In this document: in pieces, positions 32,510-43,810 of the stretch
Position numbering within the stretch: position 1 is the first letter of the stretch
Layout: the number at the start of each line of letters is the position of its first letter
NCBI RefSeq assembly: GCF_003610235.1
Contig: NZ_RAPR01000001.1
Span: forward strand, 4,154,001 to 4,218,000
Length of the DNA: 64,000 nucleotides
Origin: Catellatospora citrea
GTDB taxonomy: Bacteria > Actinomycetota > Actinomycetes > Mycobacteriales > Micromonosporaceae
Direction of reading: 5' to 3'
Position numbers and translations under genes: made by a program
The notes under the pieces: model-generated
What the model was told of the DNA's origin: nothing
The model's input: the letters and a program-made list of their open reading frames with translations, nothing else
The model's database searches: none

Positions 32510-33271
32510 TCATACGCCGATCTTTGAGTTCTGCGGCTCAACGGTGGTGCGCTGGCGGTTGTTCATGGCAGAGGTGGCAGGTGGCAGAGGATCCAGCTGG
32601 GAGACATCTGCGGGAAGGCCCGCGAAATGCAAACTCAGCATCGCCTGGAGCCTCGCCTTCAACGAAGGGTCTTCCACCTCGCGCATCAAGTCGACTGCGT
32701 CGTCGGTACGCCGGTCGTCGCGGAGCTTGTCGAAGAAGGCGCTCATCGTGGCCTGCGCACGCTTGTCCTGCACAAAGAAGAGAGCCGCTACCGCTTCCAC
32801 AACCGCACCAGCAACCAGCGGAACTACAGTCACTTCGAGTGAGCTGCCGGTAGCCGCCATCCCGACCCCAACCAGGATCACCACGAATCCAAGCGACGCT
32901 GCGGCAAGGCTAACCCGGAAGCTTATCTTCGACTGCGAGAGGCCCTGAACTGCGTACTCCTGGAGGAGCAGGTAGCGCCGGTTGTCTTTCTCGGCAGCTT
33001 GACGCAAGCGTTCTAGTTCACCTTCCAGCGCCGCAAGACGCTCCGCTGTCCTAGTGTCAGCGCCATCCATGAGATCACGAACGACAGCTGCGATTTCGAC
33101 AATGCGCTCGGGCTGGTGACCCTGTTTCGAGAGCCGTGTTCGAAGATCATCCGCCGCCGCTTGAGCCGAGCGACTATAGGCCCGCTGCGTGAATAGCGTC
33201 ACAAGAAGAGCGGAGAAGCCTCCGGCAAGCGCGGCCAAAACCCCAAGCCAGTCTGACAACTGCGTCGGCAT
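32510..33271 (-). CDS. Probable TRADD-N-associated two-TM protein (AICE cargo)
   Basis: The 253-residue protein has one N-terminal transmembrane helix (about 8-28) and a coiled coil (about 35-98). A segment LLLQEYAVQGLSQSKISFRV leads into two further transmembrane helices (about 116-138 and 144-166) and a cytoplasmic tail. The block before and in the TM pair resembles the TRADD-N-associated two-TM domain described in predicted bacterial conflict systems. The family assignment is from memory. It sits alone between int and attR in the opposite orientation, a typical cargo position. An immunity effector or sensor is possible. Confidence 0.6.
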   Translation of the reverse strand: MPTQLSDWLGVLAALAGGFSALLVTLFTQRAYSRSAQAAADDLRTRLSKQGHQPERIVEIAAVVRDLMDGADTRTAERLAALEGELERLRQAAEKDNRRYLLLQEYAVQGLSQSKISFRVSLAAASLGFVVILVGVGMAATGSSLEVTVVPLVAGAVVEAVAALFFVQDKRAQATMSAFFDKLRDDRRTDDAVDLMREVEDPSLKARLQAMLSLHFAGLPADVSQLDPLPPATSAMNNRQRTTVEPQNSKIGV

Positions 33272-33369
33272 GTTGAGAGGCTATCCAGCACAGACCCCTG
33301 ACGCCTTCGGACGTCGACCTCTTGTTACCAACGCCTAGAGACGACGTTTACCGAAGATCAGCTACTCTG

Positions 33370-33389
33370 GGCTGTACGTATGGCTGTAC
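33370..33389 (+). repeat. Right arm-type repeats (integrase binding)
   Basis: Two direct GGCTGTAC copies at 33370 and 33382 repeat the sequence and the 12-base spacing seen at the left end. They lie about 30 bases inside attR. Confidence 0.6.
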
Positions 33390-33420
33390 TGACTTGATCC
33401 ACGCAAACAAGTGTTGCCTG

Positions 33421-33463
33421 GTGGAGCCTAGGAGAATCGAACTCCTAACCCCCGCCTTGCAAA
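33421..33463. repeat. attR: attR within tRNA-Ala
   Basis: This 43-bp block is identical to attL (19220-19262) and covers the 3' half of the intact tRNA-Ala gene, so integration preserved the tRNA. Confidence 0.95.
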
Positions 33464-33494
33464 GGCGGTGCTCTGCCAATTGAGCTAAGGCCCC
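33422..33494 (-). tRNA. tRNA-Ala (TGC), AICE target
   Basis: The acceptor is GGGGCCT/AGGCTCC. The anticodon stem CCGCC/GGCGG holds TTTGCAA (anticodon TGC), the D-arm is AGCTCAATTGGCAGAGC and the T-arm is AGGAG-TTCGATT-CTCCT. This is the conserved copy downstream of gyrA with tRNA-Ile, as in most actinobacteria. CCA is not encoded. Confidence 0.96.
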
Positions 33495-33519
33495 GAGGGA
33501 CGGGCTCGGCCCGTCTAAC

Positions 33520-33648
33520 TCAGCGGAGATCCGGTGCGGTGGTGGCCTCGTGCCACAGCGCCCGCTCGTCGTTGGCCGCCCGCAGCTTCTTGGCGACCAG
33601 TGCGACCGCCACGCCGACTCCGGCGACGATCAGCAACTTCTTCCACAT
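33520..33648 (-). CDS. DLW-39 family small membrane protein
   Basis: The 42-residue peptide MWKKLLIVAGVGVAVALVAKK... has one transmembrane helix and a short tail with ERALWHEATTAP, matching the DLW-39 family, a tiny conserved actinobacterial protein encoded between tRNA-Ile and tRNA-Ala downstream of gyrA. AAGGTG lies upstream of the ATG at 33648. Its function is not known. Confidence 0.82.
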   Translation of the reverse strand: MWKKLLIVAGVGVAVALVAKKLRAANDERALWHEATTAPDLR

Positions 33649-33672
33649 GATGAGCACCTTAACGCTCGGGAG

Positions 33673-33746
33673 TGGGGCTAGCTGGAATCGAACCAGCGAC
33701 CTCAGAGTTATCAGCTCTGCGCTCTAACCGACTGAGCTATAGCCCC
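33673..33746 (-). tRNA. tRNA-Ile (GAT)
   Basis: The acceptor is GGGGCTA/TAGCCCC. The anticodon stem CAGAG/CTCTG holds CTGATAA (anticodon GAT), the D-arm is AGCTCAGTCGGTTAGAGC and the T-arm is GCTGG-TTCGATT-CCAGC. It is the conserved gyrA-proximal tRNA. Confidence 0.97.
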
Positions 33747-34006
33747 GCGCGACAACGAACCTTACCGCACCCCTGACGCCACTTCCAAACCGGTATCCCC
33801 TCCCGCGTGGCGTGTCCCGCAGCGGTCGCCGGCCGACCGTGAAGATCGTCGTTTGATGCCGGAACCTGTGGTTCGACCCGCGGTTCTGACCCGAAACGGC
33901 GATCTTGCCCCCCGGCCACCGGCGCGGACGGGGCAGGGCGCCGGTGGGCGGGCACACCACAGCGGTCCGAGGGCGAGCCGCGGACCGCTGTGGGTGTGGC
34001 GTGAGG

Positions 34007-34792
34007 TCAGTCGCGCTCGGCGAGCGTGATCTCGACGCCGCCGACCAGGTCGGCACAGACGTTGTAGATGAACGCACCCAGGGTCATCAGCGCGGTGAAA
34101 AGCACCACGTTGATCGCACCCAGGATGGCCGAGGTCCCGATCACCGCGCCGGCGCTGATGCGGAAGTCTCCCGCGCTGCCGTTCGAGGCGAAAAGGTCGG
34201 CCAGGGTCGTGTTCAGCGAGGTGAACACGCCCATCGCGTCCAGCGCCAGGTACAGCACCGAGGTGGCGACCACGATGACGACCAGGAGCACGAAGGACAC
34301 GGCGAAGGAGAACTTCATGACCGACCACGGGTCGATGCGCTTGATGCTCAACCGGGCGCGGCGCGGACCGCGCGAGGCGGCCGAGCCGGCACTGGTGCGC
34401 GCCGCGCGCACGGCTTCGGTGACGCGCACCGCGCCGGCACTGGCGCTGTTGACCACCGAGCGCAGCGTCGAGGTGCCTGCCGCGGCCCGCCCGGTGGCCG
34501 TGGTCGGCCGGCCGGCGGTCGCGATGGCGCCCGTGGGCTCCGAGTCCGGGGCGGGCATGCCCGCCGGCCGGGTGAAGGTGCCGGTGGTGGTCGTGGCGGC
34601 AGCGGCGGTGCTGCCGGCCGACTCGTCACCCCCGGTCGCGGACCGGGCCGGGGTCGGCTCGGACTGATCAGCGGGGACTGTCGCGCGGCCTACGGCCGCC
34701 CGGCCGGTCGACGAGGCGGCGTCGCCGCCGTCCTTCTCGACCGGACTCGCCGGAGCCCCCGCGGTCTCCGACATCGCCTGTGTCTCCGTCAT
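34007..34792 (-). CDS. DUF3566 domain membrane protein
   Basis: The 261-residue protein has a long Ala/Thr/Pro-rich disordered N-terminus (about 1-150) and then the DUF3566 domain: RARLSIKRIDPWSVMKFSFAVSFVLLVVIVVA (TM 1) and ALMTLGAFIYNVCADLVGGVEITLAE (TM 2). It corresponds by position to the gene after gyrA in mycobacteria and streptomycetes. It lies three bases after gyrA and is probably cotranscribed. The role is poorly known, with suggested links to the cell envelope and growth. Confidence 0.9.
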   Translation of the reverse strand: MTETQAMSETAGAPASPVEKDGGDAASSTGRAAVGRATVPADQSEPTPARSATGGDESAGSTAAAATTTTGTFTRPAGMPAPDSEPTGAIATAGRPTTATGRAAAGTSTLRSVVNSASAGAVRVTEAVRAARTSAGSAASRGPRRARLSIKRIDPWSVMKFSFAVSFVLLVVIVVATSVLYLALDAMGVFTSLNTTLADLFASNGSAGDFRISAGAVIGTSAILGAINVVLFTALMTLGAFIYNVCADLVGGVEITLAERD

Positions 34793-34795
34793 GCA

Positions 34796-37288
34796 CTAGT
34801 CCTGTTCGTCCGGCTCATCGGCATTGCGGGCAATGGCGACGAGGGTTACGCCTTCTGGGAGGTCCATCAGCTTGACACCCATTGTGTTCCGATCGCGCGT
34901 CCGCCGCACGGGCTTCACCGGAGTTCGGATAACTCCGCCGTTGCTCGTGATAGCGAAGAGCTCGTCTTCCGGGCTGATAACGACCGCACCCACCAGTCCG
35001 CCACGGCGTTCGGTGATCTTTGCGGTCAGTACGCCCTTTCCGCCCCGGCCCTGGACCGGGTACTCGTCGATCGGGGTGCGCTTGGCGTAGCCGCCGTTGG
35101 TCGCCACGAGGACGTCCATACCGTCCCGGACCACCTCCATGGCCAGCAGCTCGTCGCCGTCGCCGAAGCGCATGCCGATGACACCCGACGTGGCACGGCC
35201 CATGGGGCGCAACGCGTCGTCGGTGGCATTGAAGCGGATGGCCTGCGCCTGCTTGCTGACGAGCAGCAGGTCGTCCTCCGCGGCGATCAGTGCGGCGCCG
35301 ACGAGCTCGTCGTCGTCGCGCAGGTTGATCGCGATGATGCCGCCGCTGCGGTTGGAGTCGAACTCCCCGAGCGCGGTCTTCTTGACCAGGCCGTTCTTCG
35401 TGGCCAGCACCAGGTAGGGCGCGACCTCGTAGTTCTGGATCTCGATGACCTGTGCGATCTGCTCGTCCGGCTGGAAGGCCAGCAGGTTCGCCACGTGCTG
35501 GCCCTTCGCGATGCGCGAGGCCTCGGGGAACTCGTACGCCTTGGCGCGGTAGACCCGGCCCTTGTTCGTGAAGAACAGGATCCAGTCGTGCGTGGAGCAC
35601 ACGAAGAAGTGGCTGACGATGTCGTCCTGGCGCAGCGTGGCCCCGGAGACGCCCTTGCCGCCCCGCTTCTGCGAGCGGTACAGGTCAACCTTTGTCCGTT
35701 TGGCGTACCCGGTACGGGTGATGGTCACCACGACGTCCTCGCGCGCGATGAGGTCCTCCATGGAGACCTCGCCGTCGAACGGGATGATCTTCGTGCGCCG
35801 GTCGTCGCCCCACTTGGCCACGATCTCGCCGAGCTCGTCGGAGATGATCTTCCGCTGCCGCTCGGGCTTGGCCAGGATGTCCTTGAGATCGGCGATCTCG
35901 ATCTCGATCCGGGCCAGCTCGTCGATGATCTTCTGACGCTCCAGCGCGGCCAGCCGGCGCAGCTGCATGTCGAGGATCGCGGTCGCCTGGATCTCGTCGA
36001 CGTCCAGCAGCGCCATGAGGCCGGTCTTCGACTCCTCCGCGCTCGGCGCGCGGCGGATCAGGGCGATGACCTCGTCCAGCATGTCCAGCGCCTTGACCAG
36101 ACCGCGCAGGATGTGGGCCCGCTCCTCGGCCTTGCGCAGGCGGAAGGCCGTCCGTCGCTGGATGACCTCCATCTGGTGGCTGACGTAGTACATGAGGAAC
36201 TGGGCGAGGTTCAGCGTGCGGGGCACGCCGTCGACCAGCGCCAGCATGTTCGCGCCGAAGGTCTCCTGCAGCTGGGTGTGCTTGTAGAGGTTGTTCAGCA
36301 CCACCTTGGCCACGGCGTCGCGCTTGAGCACGAGCACCAGGCGCATGCCGGTGCGGCCGGACGACTCCTCGCGGATGTCCGCGATGCCGCCCAGCTTGCC
36401 CTCCTTGACCAGCTCGGCGACGCGCTCGGCGAGGTTGTCCGGGTTCACCTGGTACGGCAGCTCGGTGACGACGAGGCAGGCGCGACCCTTCTTGTCCTCC
36501 TCGACCTCGACCACGGCCCGCATCCGGATCGAGCCGCGACCGGTGCGGTACGCCTCCTCGATCGTGCTGGTGCCGACGATCAGACCGCGGGTCGGGAAGT
36601 CCGGGCCCTTGACGATCTGGAGCGCGGCCTCGAGCACCTCGGCCTCGGTGGCCTCGGGGTTGTCCAGGCACCACTGGACGGCCTTGCCGATCTCGCGCAG
36701 GTTGTGCGGCGGGATCTTGGTGGCCATGCCGACCGCGATGCCCTCAGAGCCGTTGACCAGCAGGTTCGGGAACCGGGCCGGCAGGATCGTCGGCTCCTGG
36801 TTGCGGCCGTCGTAGTTCGGAATGAAGTCGACGGTGTCCTCGTCGATGTCGCGCAGCAGCTCCATCGCGAGCGGGAACAGCCGGCACTCGGTGTACCGCA
36901 TGGCGGCGGCGGGGTCGTTGCCCGGCGAGCCGAAGTTGCCGTTGCCGTCGATCAGCGGGTAGCGCAGCGACCACGGCTGGGCCATGCGCACCAGCGAGTC
37001 GTAGATCGCGGTGTCGCCGTGCGGGTGGTAGTTACCCATCACCTCGCCGACGACGCGGGCGCACTTGAAGTAGCCGCGGTCGGGGCGGAAGCCACCGTCG
37101 TACATCGCGTACAGGATCTTGCGGTGCACCGGCTTGAGGCCGTCGCGCACGTCCGGCAGCGCTCGGCCGACGATGACGCTCATGGCGTAGTCGAGGTACG
37201 AGCGCTGCATCTCCACCTCGAGCCCGACGGGCTCGATGCGGCCGTGCACGCCGACCTCTTCCGGCTGAGTGTCAGGAGTCTCGCTCAC
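34796..37288 (-). CDS. gyrA: DNA gyrase subunit A
   Basis: The 830-residue protein has full GyrA architecture: N-terminal breakage-reunion domain with the catalytic Tyr132 in [10 protein letters not shown], the quinolone pocket [10 protein letters not shown] (Thr93 at the position of E. coli Ser83, Asp97 at that of Asp87), a coiled-coil tower, and a C-terminal beta pinwheel with the GyrA-box QKRGGKG. GTG 37288 is the start. It introduces negative supercoils with GyrB. A 148-base gap with two perfect DnaA boxes separates it from gyrB, unlike tightly coupled gyrBA operons. Confidence 0.98.
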   Translation of the reverse strand: MSETPDTQPEEVGVHGRIEPVGLEVEMQRSYLDYAMSVIVGRALPDVRDGLKPVHRKILYAMYDGGFRPDRGYFKCARVVGEVMGNYHPHGDTAIYDSLVRMAQPWSLRYPLIDGNGNFGSPGNDPAAAMRYTECRLFPLAMELLRDIDEDTVDFIPNYDGRNQEPTILPARFPNLLVNGSEGIAVGMATKIPPHNLREIGKAVQWCLDNPEATEAEVLEAALQIVKGPDFPTRGLIVGTSTIEEAYRTGRGSIRMRAVVEVEEDKKGRACLVVTELPYQVNPDNLAERVAELVKEGKLGGIADIREESSGRTGMRLVLVLKRDAVAKVVLNNLYKHTQLQETFGANMLALVDGVPRTLNLAQFLMYYVSHQMEVIQRRTAFRLRKAEERAHILRGLVKALDMLDEVIALIRRAPSAEESKTGLMALLDVDEIQATAILDMQLRRLAALERQKIIDELARIEIEIADLKDILAKPERQRKIISDELGEIVAKWGDDRRTKIIPFDGEVSMEDLIAREDVVVTITRTGYAKRTKVDLYRSQKRGGKGVSGATLRQDDIVSHFFVCSTHDWILFFTNKGRVYRAKAYEFPEASRIAKGQHVANLLAFQPDEQIAQVIEIQNYEVAPYLVLATKNGLVKKTALGEFDSNRSGGIIAINLRDDDELVGAALIAAEDDLLLVSKQAQAIRFNATDDALRPMGRATSGVIGMRFGDGDELLAMEVVRDGMDVLVATNGGYAKRTPIDEYPVQGRGGKGVLTAKITERRGGLVGAVVISPEDELFAITSNGGVIRTPVKPVRRTRDRNTMGVKLMDLPEGVTLVAIARNADEPDEQD

Positions 37289-37327
37289 TGTTCAAAACTC
37301 TTTTCCTGCGTATGAAGCTGAGGAAGC

Positions 37328-37391
37328 TGTGGATAACGCTGTGGATCAGGGCCCGACCTGTGGATAAACAGTATGTCTATCCACAGGTCGG
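37328..37391. promoter_or_regulatory. DnaA boxes between gyrB and gyrA
   Basis: Two perfect DnaA boxes read TGTGGATAA at 37328-37336 and 37359-37367. The second is the left arm of a 14-bp inverted repeat (37353-37366 and 37378-37391) whose right arm carries CTATCCACA. They lie in the probable gyrA promoter region. DnaA binding could regulate gyrA or titrate DnaA. Confidence 0.75.
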
Positions 37392-37436
37392 TAATATCCT
37401 GGCCTTAGATGCCCAAACTCAGACATCCCTCCCGGA

Positions 37437-39847
<2,411 letters not shown>

Positions 39848-40402
39848 ATGGGTCTGGACAACGTCGCGGTGCAGTGGCCGGCCACCGGCCGCTTCTACGA
39901 CCCGGTGGCGCCCGCGGAATTCGTCGACTTCGCCGACCTGGCCGAACAGCCGAGCACCGCCGCCCCGACCGCTGCCCTGGCGGGTCACATCGCCCGCACC
40001 GGCACGGTCCGCGCCACGGCGTACACCGAGGTCGTCGATCTGCTGCTCGGGCTCAAGGGCGTGCTCTACGCCACCGAGGCCGCCGAGGAGGACGAGGACC
40101 CGGTCATCGACCCCGACGGCTGCGCCTGGATCGCCGGCGGCCTGGAGAAGTTCGTCGCGGGGCACGCGCCGCACGGCGACACCGTCACGTTCGACAGCGT
40201 CGCCGCGGTGCTTCGTGCCGCACTGACCGATTCCCGACTGCCGGAGCAGCAGCTGCGGTGGCTCGAGCAGCGCCTGGAAGCGCTGCGCGAGGAGACCGAC
40301 GGCGACCCGCAGTGGAGTTTCCCGCTGTCGGAGTTCGGGGTGCTGGCCCAGTTCTACCGCCGCTGCGCCGACCGCGGGTTCGCCGTCTACGCCGAGTCCT
40401 GA
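39848..40402 (+). CDS. Hypothetical cytoplasmic protein
   Basis: The 184-residue acidic, mostly helical protein has no TM segment and no recognised domain. Blocks such as ALAGHIARTGTVRATAYTEVVDLLLGLKGVLYATEAAEEDEDP and PLSEFGVLAQFYRRCADRGFAVYAES (described here as spans) suggest a conserved family-specific protein. GAGAGG lies shortly before the ATG. Its 3' end overlaps that of the convergent gene by 16 bases. Confidence 0.7.
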   Translation: MGLDNVAVQWPATGRFYDPVAPAEFVDFADLAEQPSTAAPTAALAGHIARTGTVRATAYTEVVDLLLGLKGVLYATEAAEEDEDPVIDPDGCAWIAGGLEKFVAGHAPHGDTVTFDSVAAVLRAALTDSRLPEQQLRWLEQRLEALREETDGDPQWSFPLSEFGVLAQFYRRCADRGFAVYAES

Positions 40403-40971
40403 CCGTCCGGGCGGGCCTCGTCCTGCCCCTCGGTCGCGGGTCCGACGTCCGCCTGCCCGGCACTGGCAGCAGCGGGCGACGCCGACCTGCGGCGCAGCAC
40501 CCACCAGAGCGCCAGCCCGGCGAGCAGCACCACCGCGCCGCCACCGAGCAGCGCGGTGACCGGCACGTCGCCCTCCAGCTCCACCTCAGGAGCGGCGCCG
40601 AGCAGCTCGTTGCCCGAACACAGGCTGGTCTGGCCGTCGCGGCTGTAGATCAGGTAGCGGTTGCCCTCGACGAAGTCGAAGCCGCAGCTCGGGCCCTCGA
40701 TGGCGGTCTTCACCTCGACGTGGCCCGTCGCGCTCCCCTTGCGCACCTGCTCGACGGTGAGCCGGGCGGTCATCAGGTCGCCGCTCGACATGCTGAACGC
40801 AGGCCGGTCGACGTCGACGACCACCCCGACGAACACCAGGTCGGCCCACGCGGTGTTCTCCGCCGTGTTCGGCTCGGCGCAACTGCACGCGCACGCCGTG
40901 CCCGACGGTCCGACCACCAGCACCGAGGTCAGCACCATCAACGCCGCGAAATGTCCCCAGAGTCTCCGCAT
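40387..40971 (-). CDS. Secreted, C-terminally anchored NTR/TIMP-like protein
   Basis: The 194-residue protein has a signal peptide (to about residue 28). It then has an N-terminal Cys pattern CACSCAEPNTAE typical of NTR/TIMP-like folds, a beta domain with two more cysteines (GPSCGFDFVEG, SLCSGNELLG), a C-terminal TM helix (ALLGGGAVVLLAGLALWWVL) and a basic stop-transfer RRR. It would be displayed outside the membrane. The function is unknown. The start at ATG 40971 matches the signal peptide. Confidence 0.75.
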   Translation of the reverse strand: MRRLWGHFAALMVLTSVLVVGPSGTACACSCAEPNTAENTAWADLVFVGVVVDVDRPAFSMSSGDLMTARLTVEQVRKGSATGHVEVKTAIEGPSCGFDFVEGNRYLIYSRDGQTSLCSGNELLGAAPEVELEGDVPVTALLGGGAVVLLAGLALWWVLRRRSASPAAASAGQADVGPATEGQDEARPDGQDSA

Positions 40972-41140
40972 GGCCCTCAGATGCCCCACCCGCCACCCCG
41001 GTTCCAAAGATCCACCGATCACCACGCGGTCGGCGTCGCTCCGGCCGCGTGGTGATCGGTGTCCCGTGTCCAGATGTCCAGCCTGACCTGAGCTCCCGAC
41101 CTGAAACAGCGATCATCGCCGTAGGCCCGGACGGGGCGGC

Positions 41141-41192
41141 GTTAAGAAGGGCACCTTCCTCTACGCATAGCGATAAGAAGGTGCCCTTCCTT
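41141..41192. repeat. REP-like inverted repeat element
   Basis: Two arms containing GAAGGGCACCTT and AAGGTGCCCTTC flank a 20-base spacer with CTCTACGCATAGCGA. Similar interspersed elements with AAGGGCNCCTTC arms are frequent in Micromonosporaceae genomes, to my recollection. It lies between the convergent ends of no annotated pair and may also act as a terminator for the DUF721 gene. Confidence 0.55.
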
Positions 41193-41266
41193 CGGTCGGG
41201 GCGGGGTGCGCCGCAGCGCCGGGTGGCGCAGGGGCGCAGCGTGGGGCGGGTAGTCGGGGTGGGAGG

Positions 41267-41797
41267 TCAGCCGTAGGTGTCGCCGGGGCCGGTGCCGCGG
41301 ACGCGTTTGCGGCCGTGGGTCCAGGAGGGGGCGGTGGGGCCGTGGATGTGGAGTTTGGTGACGACGTTGTTGCCCACGGTGCCGGCGATGCGGGTGAGAA
41401 TGGTGCGGGCGAGCAGGCGCAGCTGGGTCGCCCAGGCCGTGGACTCGGCCTCGACCGTCAGCTCGCCGTTCTCCAGCTTCACCGGGCGGCTGTGCGCGGC
41501 GATGTCGGGGCCGACGCACTTCTCCCACTCGCCGAACACGGTCGCCTCGGCTGTCGGGCGCTGCCAGCCGCGCGCCTTCATCAGGCGGGACAGCACGTCG
41601 CCGAGCTTGGCCGGATCGCGCGGGTCGGGTCCGGGGCCCGAGTAGCCGCGCGGCCGGTAGCGGGCCGGGCTGTCGCCCTTGGCCCGGGCGTCCGCCGCGG
41701 CCTGGTGGCGGGCCGCGCGTTTCTTGAGGGCCGCGTCCAGCGCGGCCCGCGCCAGCTCCGGGCCGTTCTGCTCCGCGGGGGGTACGGCATCAGCCAC
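41267..41797 (-). CDS. DUF721 family protein (DciA-like helicase loader)
   Basis: The 176-residue protein has a charged N-terminal region (about 1-75) and then the DUF721 domain, [44 protein letters not shown]...[17 protein letters not shown] (blocks). DciA, the ancestral loader or partner of replicative helicase DnaB, contains this KH-like domain. The conserved place next to recF near oriC supports a replication role. Its ATG overlaps the recF stop by eight bases. Confidence 0.85.
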   Translation of the reverse strand: MADAVPPAEQNGPELARAALDAALKKRAARHQAAADARAKGDSPARYRPRGYSGPGPDPRDPAKLGDVLSRLMKARGWQRPTAEATVFGEWEKCVGPDIAAHSRPVKLENGELTVEAESTAWATQLRLLARTILTRIAGTVGNNVVTKLHIHGPTAPSWTHGRKRVRGTGPGDTYG

Positions 41798-42896
41798 GGT
41801 TCACCTCCCCGGGTGTCACGAAGTATCGCGCGCCGCGCAGCGCGGCGGGCACGTCGGCCTCCACCGCACACGTGATGATCACCTGGGCGGCGTCGCCGAT
41901 GAGCTGGGCCAGCCGTTCGCGCCGGCCGGTGTCCAGCTCGGCGAACACGTCGTCGAGGACCAGCACCGGCTCGATGCCGTCGGCCCGCAGCAGGCTGTAG
42001 CCGGCCAGCCGGAGCGCGAGCGCGTACGACCACGACTCGCCGTGGCTGGCATAGCCCTTCACGGGCAGGTCGCCGAGCCGCAGCACCAGGTCGTCGCGGT
42101 GCGGCCCGGCCAGCGTGGTGCCCCGGGCGATCTCGTCGGCGCGCACCTCGGCCAGCGCGGCCAGCATCGCCTCCGGCGTCGGCTCGGGCACCGAGGCGCG
42201 GTAATCCGCGACCGCCTTGCCCATTCCGGCGCTGACCTGCTGGTAGGCGTCCTCAAGGTAGGGCGCGAGCTGCTCGACGAGGGAGAGCCGGGCGCGCAGC
42301 AGCTGCGCCCCGTGCTCGGCGAGGTGGGTGTCCCACACTTCGAGGGTGCTCAGGTCGCCGCCGCGCGCCCCGCCGACCTTGCGGCTGAGGTACGCGGTGC
42401 GCAGCAGGGCGTTGCGCTGCTTGAGCACCCGGTCGTAGTCGGCCCGGACCGCCGCGAACCGGGGCTGCCGGGCCGTGAGCAGGTCGTCGAGGTAGCGCCG
42501 CCGCTGGTCGGGATCACCGCGGACCAGGGACAGGTCCTCCGGCGCGAACAGCACCAGCCGCAGCGCGCCGAGGATGTCGCGGGGACGGCGGGCCGGGGAC
42601 CGGCCGAGCCGGGCCCGGTTGGCCTTGCCCGGCACGATCTCCAGCTCGACCAGCAGCTCGCGGCGCTCGTGCACGATCGCGCAGCGGATCACCCCGGTGC
42701 TCGCGCCGACCCGCACCAGCGGGGCGTCGGTGGAGACCCGGTGGCTGGCCAGCGTGGCGACGTAGCCCAGCGCCTCGACCAGGTTGGTCTTGCCCACCCC
42801 GTTCGGGCCGATCAGCACGTTCGGCCCCGGCTCGAGGTCGACGCCCACCCGTGGGTACGAGCGGACGTCGACGAGTTCGAGCCTTCTGACGTACAA
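41790..42896 (-). CDS. recF: DNA replication and repair protein RecF
   Basis: The 368-residue SMC-like ATPase has Walker [13 protein letters not shown] (about 30-37), the middle arm domain ([14 protein letters not shown]), the ABC signature region [14 protein letters not shown] and Walker [15 protein letters not shown]. It helps load RecA at gaps. The start TTG 42896 gives the family-typical [13 protein letters not shown] start and nearly abuts the gnd stop (TGA-G-TTG); a GTG at 42926 inside gnd is the alternative. Confidence 0.95.
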   Translation of the reverse strand: MYVRRLELVDVRSYPRVGVDLEPGPNVLIGPNGVGKTNLVEALGYVATLASHRVSTDAPLVRVGASTGVIRCAIVHERRELLVELEIVPGKANRARLGRSPARRPRDILGALRLVLFAPEDLSLVRGDPDQRRRYLDDLLTARQPRFAAVRADYDRVLKQRNALLRTAYLSRKVGGARGGDLSTLEVWDTHLAEHGAQLLRARLSLVEQLAPYLEDAYQQVSAGMGKAVADYRASVPEPTPEAMLAALAEVRADEIARGTTLAGPHRDDLVLRLGDLPVKGYASHGESWSYALALRLAGYSLLRADGIEPVLVLDDVFAELDTGRRERLAQLIGDAAQVIITCAVEADVPAALRGARYFVTPGEVNRG

Positions 42897-42897
42897 C

Positions 42898-43773
42898 TCA
42901 GCCGGCCTGCTGCACGGCGTGTCCACCGAACTGGTTGCGCAGCGCGGCGATCGCCTTCATGGCCGGGGAGTCGTCCTGGCGGGACTCGAAGCGGGCGAAC
43001 AGCGCCGCGGAGATGACGTGCATCGGCACCGCGAGGCGGATCGCCTCCTCGACGGTCCAGCGGCCCTCGCCGGTGTCGTCGGCGTAGCCCTTCAGCTTCT
43101 CCAGGTGCGCGTCGTCGGTGAGCGCGAGGTCCATCAGGTCGAGCAGCCAGGACCGGATGACCGTGCCCTCCCGCCACGACCGGAACACGCCCGGCACGTT
43201 GGTGACCAGCTCGGAGGCCTCCAGCAGCTCGAAGCCCTCGGCGTAGGCGTGCATCAGGCCGTACTCGATGCCGTTGTGCACCATCTTGGCGTAGTGGCCG
43301 GCGCCGACCGGGCCGGCGTGCACGAACCCGAACTCGCCGGCCGGCTTGAGCGTGTCGAAGATCGGCATCATCCGGGCGACGTTCTCGTCGGAACCGCCGA
43401 CCATCAGGCCGTAGCCGTTGTCCTTGCCCCAGACGCCGCCGGACACGCCGACGTCCATGTAGCCGATGCCCCGCGTGCTCAGCCGGCCGGCGCGCGGGCC
43501 GTCCGAGGAGAAGCGCGAGTTCCCACCGTCGATGATCAGGTCACCGGGGCTGAGCAGCGGGGCCAGCTCGTCGATGGTGGCCTCGGTGACGCCCGCGGGC
43601 ACCATGACCCATATCGCGCGCGGGGCCGCCAGCTTGGCGACGAGGTCGGCCAGGTTCTCGGCGTCGGACAGTGCCGGGTTGCGGTCGTATCCGACGACGT
43701 CGTGACCCGCCTCGCGCAGGCGGTCACGCATGTTGCCGCCCATCTTGCCGAGTCCGACCAGACCGAGCTGCAT
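42898..43773 (-). CDS. gnd: 6-phosphogluconate dehydrogenase (decarboxylating, short form)
   Basis: The 291-residue protein has the NAD(P) Rossmann start [14 protein letters not shown], the substrate loop [32 protein letters not shown] and catalytic Lys/Asn in [16 protein letters not shown]. It is the short NAD-preferring GndA type (about 300 residues instead of 470) that actinobacteria carry between dnaN and recF. It converts 6-phosphogluconate to ribulose 5-phosphate, CO2 and reduced cofactor. Confidence 0.95.
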   Translation of the reverse strand: MQLGLVGLGKMGGNMRDRLREAGHDVVGYDRNPALSDAENLADLVAKLAAPRAIWVMVPAGVTEATIDELAPLLSPGDLIIDGGNSRFSSDGPRAGRLSTRGIGYMDVGVSGGVWGKDNGYGLMVGGSDENVARMMPIFDTLKPAGEFGFVHAGPVGAGHYAKMVHNGIEYGLMHAYAEGFELLEASELVTNVPGVFRSWREGTVIRSWLLDLMDLALTDDAHLEKLKGYADDTGEGRWTVEEAIRLAVPMHVISAALFARFESRQDDSPAMKAIAALRNQFGGHAVQQAG

Positions 43774-43810
43774 GTCTTCCCCCTTGGTGCGTTGGAGCCT
43801 GGCCGCTGTG

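Larger units (their letters stand above)
19220..33463. mobile_element. 14.2 kb AICE integrated in tRNA-Ala(TGC)
   Basis: The element is bounded by a 43-bp exact repeat (19220-19262 and 33421-33463) that is the 3' part of tRNA-Ala(TGC), from the anticodon loop to the 3' end. The intact tRNA is on the right. Inside are int and xis next to attR, a Prim-Pol primase and a DUF3631 ATPase (replication), an FtsK/TraB translocase (transfer of double-stranded DNA), DUF2637 and DUF6284 proteins, a GntR repressor, and cargo genes at both ends. This gene set defines actinomycete integrative and conjugative elements of the pSAM2 kind. All modules look intact, so it may still excise. Confidence 0.95.

Noticed and set aside
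33905..37315. 1136-codon plus-strand frame across gyrA
   Set aside because: Antisense to gyrA and the DUF3566 gene. The translation is Arg/His/Gly-rich with no domain, a GC-rich mirror artefact.
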